Source of the DNA: Xanthomonas sp. XNM01
Lineage (GTDB): Bacteria > Pseudomonadota > Gammaproteobacteria > Xanthomonadales > Xanthomonadaceae
Assembly (NCBI RefSeq): GCF_014851915.1
Contig: NZ_JACVAP010000008.1
Span: 1-64,000, forward strand
Direction: 5' to 3'
Length of the DNA stretch: 64,000 nt
Of this stretch, positions 61,074 through 64,000 are shown piece by piece. A program made the translations under genes and the position numbers. Under the pieces are notes generated by a model. The model ran no database searches. It was not told the DNA's origin and worked only from the letters and a program-made list of their open reading frames with translations. How positions within the stretch are numbered: position 1 is the stretch's first letter; each line of letters begins with the position of its first letter.

Positions 61074-62522
61074 ATGCCCGAGCCGCTCATCGACGCCTGG
61101 AACCAGCTGGTCGACCTGTCCAACCTGCCGCTGTATCTGGTGCTGGCCTGGCTGGTGTACATGGTCTGGCTCAGCGTCTGGATCGTGCTGCAGAAGCGCG
61201 AACCGGTGGCCACCCTGAGCTGGCTGCTGTCGCTGGCGGCGCTGCCCTACATCGGCTTCCTGATCTATTTCCTGCTGGGCCCGCAGAAGATCAAACGCCA
61301 GCGCCTGCGACGCGGCCGCTCGCGCTCGGGTCTGCAGCACTTCTCCAGCAGCTGCCCGCCCGACGACGGCGCCTGCGGCGAGCTGGCCCGGCTCGGCCAG
61401 GCCAGCACCGGGCTGCCGATCTCTTCGGCGACCCGGCTGGACTGGCTGGTCGACGGCGCCGCCACTTACGATGCGCTGCTCGAGGCAGTCCGCACGGCCA
61501 GGCACCACGTGCACCTGGAGTACTACATCTGGACGCCGGACCACTGCGGCACGCTGCTGCGCGATGCGCTGATCGAACGCGCCCGGGCCGGCATCAAGGT
61601 GCGCCTGCTGCTGGACGCGGTCGGTTCCTCGCGCGTGCGCCGGGCGTTCCTGCGGCCGCTGCTCGAGGCCGGCGCCGAGTTCGCCTGGTTCCATCCGACC
61701 AGGCTGCGTCCGTTCCGCCGGCCCTGGGTGAACCTGCGGACCCACCGCAAGATCGTCATCGTCGATGGCCGGGTCGGCTTCAGCGGTGGCATCAACGTCA
61801 CCGACGAGCAGGACGAACGCCGCAACATCCGGGCCTACCGCGACCTGCATGCGCGGATCGAGGGCGCGGTGGTGCGCAGCCTGCAGCTGGTGTTCGTCGA
61901 GGACTGGGTCTATGCCGGCCGCTGCGATCCCAAGGCATTCAACGCGCCGGAGTACTGGCCGGACGCGCCACGCGGGCCGGTCGATGCGCAGGTGCTGGTC
62001 TCCGGGCCGGATTCGTCGTGGGAGGCGATCCACCGCCTGCACGTGGCGGCCATCCACGAAGCCAGGCGGCGGGTCTGGCTGGTCACGCCCTATTTCGTGC
62101 CGGGCGAGGCCGCGCGCATGGCGCTCACCTCGGCGGCGCTGGCCGGCTTGGAGGTGCGTCTGCTGGTCCCGCGGCGCAGCGACTCGCTGCTGGTCACGCT
62201 GGCCGCACGCTCGTACTTCGACGAACTGCTGCATGCGGGCGTGCAGGTGTACGAGTACGCACCGCGGATGCTGCATACCAAGGCGATGCTGACCGACGAC
62301 GAGCTGTGCGTGGTCGGCAGCGCCAACTTCGACCAGCGCAGCTTCCGCCTCAACTTCGAAGTCTCGATGCTGGTCCGCGACACGCGTGCCTGCGCGGGTC
62401 TGGCGCAGCTGCTCGAACAGGAATTCGCCGACGCCCGCCGGGTGTCCCTCGATCGGCGCCAGGGCCTGTGGCGCCACCGGCTGCCGGAGGCCTTCGCGCG
62501 CCTGCTGTCGCCATTGCTGTAA
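61074..62522 (+). CDS. cls: cardiolipin synthase
   Basis: 482 residues. Two N-terminal membrane helices (LPLYLVLAWLVYMVWLSVWI; TLSWLLSLAALPYIGFLIYF) are followed by two phospholipase-D motifs: HRKIVIVDGRVGFSGGIN and HTKAMLTDDELCVVGSANFD. It condenses two phosphatidylglycerol molecules, or PG and PE, into cardiolipin at the inner membrane. Length and order are standard for ClsA. It stands alone. Confidence 0.95.
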   Translation: MPEPLIDAWNQLVDLSNLPLYLVLAWLVYMVWLSVWIVLQKREPVATLSWLLSLAALPYIGFLIYFLLGPQKIKRQRLRRGRSRSGLQHFSSSCPPDDGACGELARLGQASTGLPISSATRLDWLVDGAATYDALLEAVRTARHHVHLEYYIWTPDHCGTLLRDALIERARAGIKVRLLLDAVGSSRVRRAFLRPLLEAGAEFAWFHPTRLRPFRRPWVNLRTHRKIVIVDGRVGFSGGINVTDEQDERRNIRAYRDLHARIEGAVVRSLQLVFVEDWVYAGRCDPKAFNAPEYWPDAPRGPVDAQVLVSGPDSSWEAIHRLHVAAIHEARRRVWLVTPYFVPGEAARMALTSAALAGLEVRLLVPRRSDSLLVTLAARSYFDELLHAGVQVYEYAPRMLHTKAMLTDDELCVVGSANFDQRSFRLNFEVSMLVRDTRACAGLAQLLEQEFADARRVSLDRRQGLWRHRLPEAFARLLSPLL

Positions 62523-62982
62523 GTCGCGGCCCCGACCGCTGGGGCGCGTCCACTGGCGATGCAGGCGTGTCATGTCGGAGACCAGGCGCCTGATTACGGT
62601 GCGCCCAGCAGACGCATTCCGCCGCGGATGTGATGCCGGCGCACGACGCGGTCCGGCAGCGCAGCGACGGCGAACAGCAGCTCCATGCGCCAGGGTGCCG
62701 CGCAACCGCGATCGGCCGGGCGCGGTGCCGGGTCGCCTGCCGCGAGGAGTCCGGCCTGCCCAGGTCACTGCGCAGCCGAAGACGGTCACCTGCGTCCAGC
62801 CCGGGAACCAGGCCTCGCCGTCGGCTCCTGCGGCGGCGGCTCACGCGCTGCACGGTGCGCTGGAAGTGCGCCCTCTCGACGGACGGTCGCGCGGCGCGAT
62901 GCGTGGAGCCGAGCGCGGACGGCCAGCAGGCATCATGGCGCCATTCACGGCCTTACACTGGGCCCACCTCCGGGAGATTCCG
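62523..62982. other. intergenic region, no gene seen
   Basis: 460 bases after cardiolipin synthase. Frames are open because of high G+C but contain no coherent protein. The ribosome site CGGGAG precedes the next gene. Confidence 0.4.
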
Positions 62983-63261
62983 ATGCACTGGCTCTACCTG
63001 CTCCTCGCGTTCGGCACCCTGCTGCTGGCGATCTTCTCCACCAGCGGCACCCTGATCGCGCTCTGGCTGGTGGCCTCGCTCGTGCTGCTGCTGGCGTGGG
63101 CGCGCGGCTTCTATCTGGACCGGGTCGGCGGGACGGAACAGGATCCGTCCACGATGATCGATCCGGTCGAACTGCGCCGCCTGCGCGAGCTGGCCGAGGC
63201 CCGCCGCCAGCAGGCCCGACAGGCCGTGCCGGGCGCAGGAACGGAGCCGCCGCAGGCATGA
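62983..63261 (+). CDS. small two-helix membrane protein
   Basis: 92 residues. Two membrane helices ([40 protein letters not shown]) are followed by a basic cytosolic helix [17 protein letters not shown]. The family is unknown, and the ATG at 62,983 has a CGGGAGA ribosome site. Its stop overlaps the pdxJ start by four bases, so the two are co-translated. A link to pyridoxine biosynthesis is not evident. Confidence 0.72.
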   Translation: MHWLYLLLAFGTLLLAIFSTSGTLIALWLVASLVLLLAWARGFYLDRVGGTEQDPSTMIDPVELRRLRELAEARRQQARQAVPGAGTEPPQA

Positions 63262-64000
63262 CCCGGCTCAGCGTCAACGTCAACAAGATCGCAGTGCTGC
63301 GCAACTCGCGCGGCGGCGGCGAGCCCGACGTGGTCCGCGCGGCGGCGGCCTGCCTGGAGGCCGGCGCGCATGGCATCACCGTCCATCCGCGGCCGGACCA
63401 GCGGCATATCCGGGCGGACGATGTGCTGGCGCTGGCCGGACTCACCGCACGGCACCACGTGGAACTCAACATCGAAGGCAATCCGTTCGCGCCGCCACGC
63501 CCCGGATATCCCGGCCTGCTGGCGCTGTGCGAGCAGGTGCGCCCGGCGCAGGTCACCCTCGTGCCCGACGACGATGGCCAGCTGACGTCCGATCACGGGT
63601 TCGATTTCGAGCATCACGACCAGGCGCTGGCCGACCTGATCGCCGCCTTCAACGCACTCGGCGCGCGGGTCAGCCTGTTCGTCGATGCCGGCGTGGCCGG
63701 ACTCGAACGCGCGAGGGCGATGGGCGCGGCCCGGATCGAGATCTATACCGGACCGTTCGCGGCAGAGGCCGCCACGCAGCCGCGGCAGGCCGACGCGCTG
63801 GCCCGCTGCGTGCAGACCGCCCGCGATGCGATGGACGCCGGCCTCGCGGTCAACGCCGGCCATGATCTGGCCCAGTCCAACCTCGGCCTGTTCCTCGCCA
63901 CCGTGCCGGCCGTGGAGGAGGTCTCGATCGGACACGCCCTGATCGGCGAGGCCCTCCATGCCGGGCTGGGCGACACCGTGCGTGCCTACCTGGACATCAT
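63258..64000 (+). CDS. pdxJ: pyridoxine 5'-phosphate synthase, cut by window end
   Basis: At least 247 residues and near complete. The TIM barrel begins [20 protein letters not shown], with [48 protein letters not shown] and [13 protein letters not shown], all PdxJ landmarks. It condenses deoxyxylulose 5-phosphate with 3-hydroxy-1-aminoacetone phosphate to pyridoxine 5'-phosphate. The reading frame has no stop before 64,000. Confidence 0.95.
   Translation, partial: MTRLSVNVNKIAVLRNSRGGGEPDVVRAAAACLEAGAHGITVHPRPDQRHIRADDVLALAGLTARHHVELNIEGNPFAPPRPGYPGLLALCEQVRPAQVTLVPDDDGQLTSDHGFDFEHHDQALADLIAAFNALGARVSLFVDAGVAGLERARAMGAARIEIYTGPFAAEAATQPRQADALARCVQTARDAMDAGLAVNAGHDLAQSNLGLFLATVPAVEEVSIGHALIGEALHAGLGDTVRAYLDI

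Overview
The window is about 70% G+C, densely coding and typical of Xanthomonadaceae (Xanthomonas/Lysobacter/Luteimonas type). This reading rests on the two TonB-dependent receptors paired with plant-cell-wall enzymes, DUF3011 and PA0069-type radical SAM proteins, and a chromosomal-integron remnant. Genus is not decidable by eye.

Layout. (1) 1-1,550: the fossil of a chromosomal integron. It has two lower-GC cassette genes on the minus strand, one clear 112-bp attC site, a truncated attC, an attI-like crossover site and a frameshifted, truncated intI facing the other way. (2) 1,588-8,650: housekeeping and orphan genes, including a quinone-reductase-like flavoprotein, a YegD-type Hsp70, an RDD membrane protein with an apparent one-base frameshift, a DUF3011 protein and a small lipoprotein. 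(3) 9,125-31,420 and 38,200-51,185: a large pectin/rhamnogalacturonan utilisation locus. Outside the cytoplasm it encodes two GH43 enzymes, a sialidase-fold protein, GH95, two CE12 esterases (one fused to a KdgF-like cupin), PL10 and PL1 lyases, a CE8 pectin methylesterase, two further esterases, a 1,273-residue LamG protein of unknown activity and two TonB-dependent receptors. Inside are a complete TRAP transporter, KduI, KduD, an RpiB-like isomerase, KdgK and an FAA-hydrolase-type hydratase. A LacI regulator sits in the middle. Seven copies of a TGACACCG-type operator lie in the five intergenic regions that drive these operons. (4) 32,391-36,838: a four-gene DUF3348 / DUF802 / OmpA / DUF2894 operon. 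It resembles a MotA-MotB or ZorA-ZorB type ion-driven motor with a long coiled tail, inserted between two halves of the pectin locus. (5) 51,523-58,778: a sigma-54 activator gene tail-to-tail with a six-gene functional-amyloid (Fap) operon. That operon is preceded by a near-consensus -24/-12 promoter and a pair of inverted 9-bp upstream elements. (6) 59,124-64,000: radical SAM protein, cardiolipin synthase, a small membrane protein and pdxJ (cut off by the window end).

How it works together (inference): secreted PL1/PL10/CE8/CE12 and accessory hydrolases trim pectin. The receptors import oligomers to the periplasm, and the TRAP system imports the monomeric uronate product. KduI, KduD and KdgK take this to KDPG; no KDPG aldolase is in the window. 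The LacI protein probably represses all pectin operons through the shared operator. The Fap operon and motor operon are independent surface systems.
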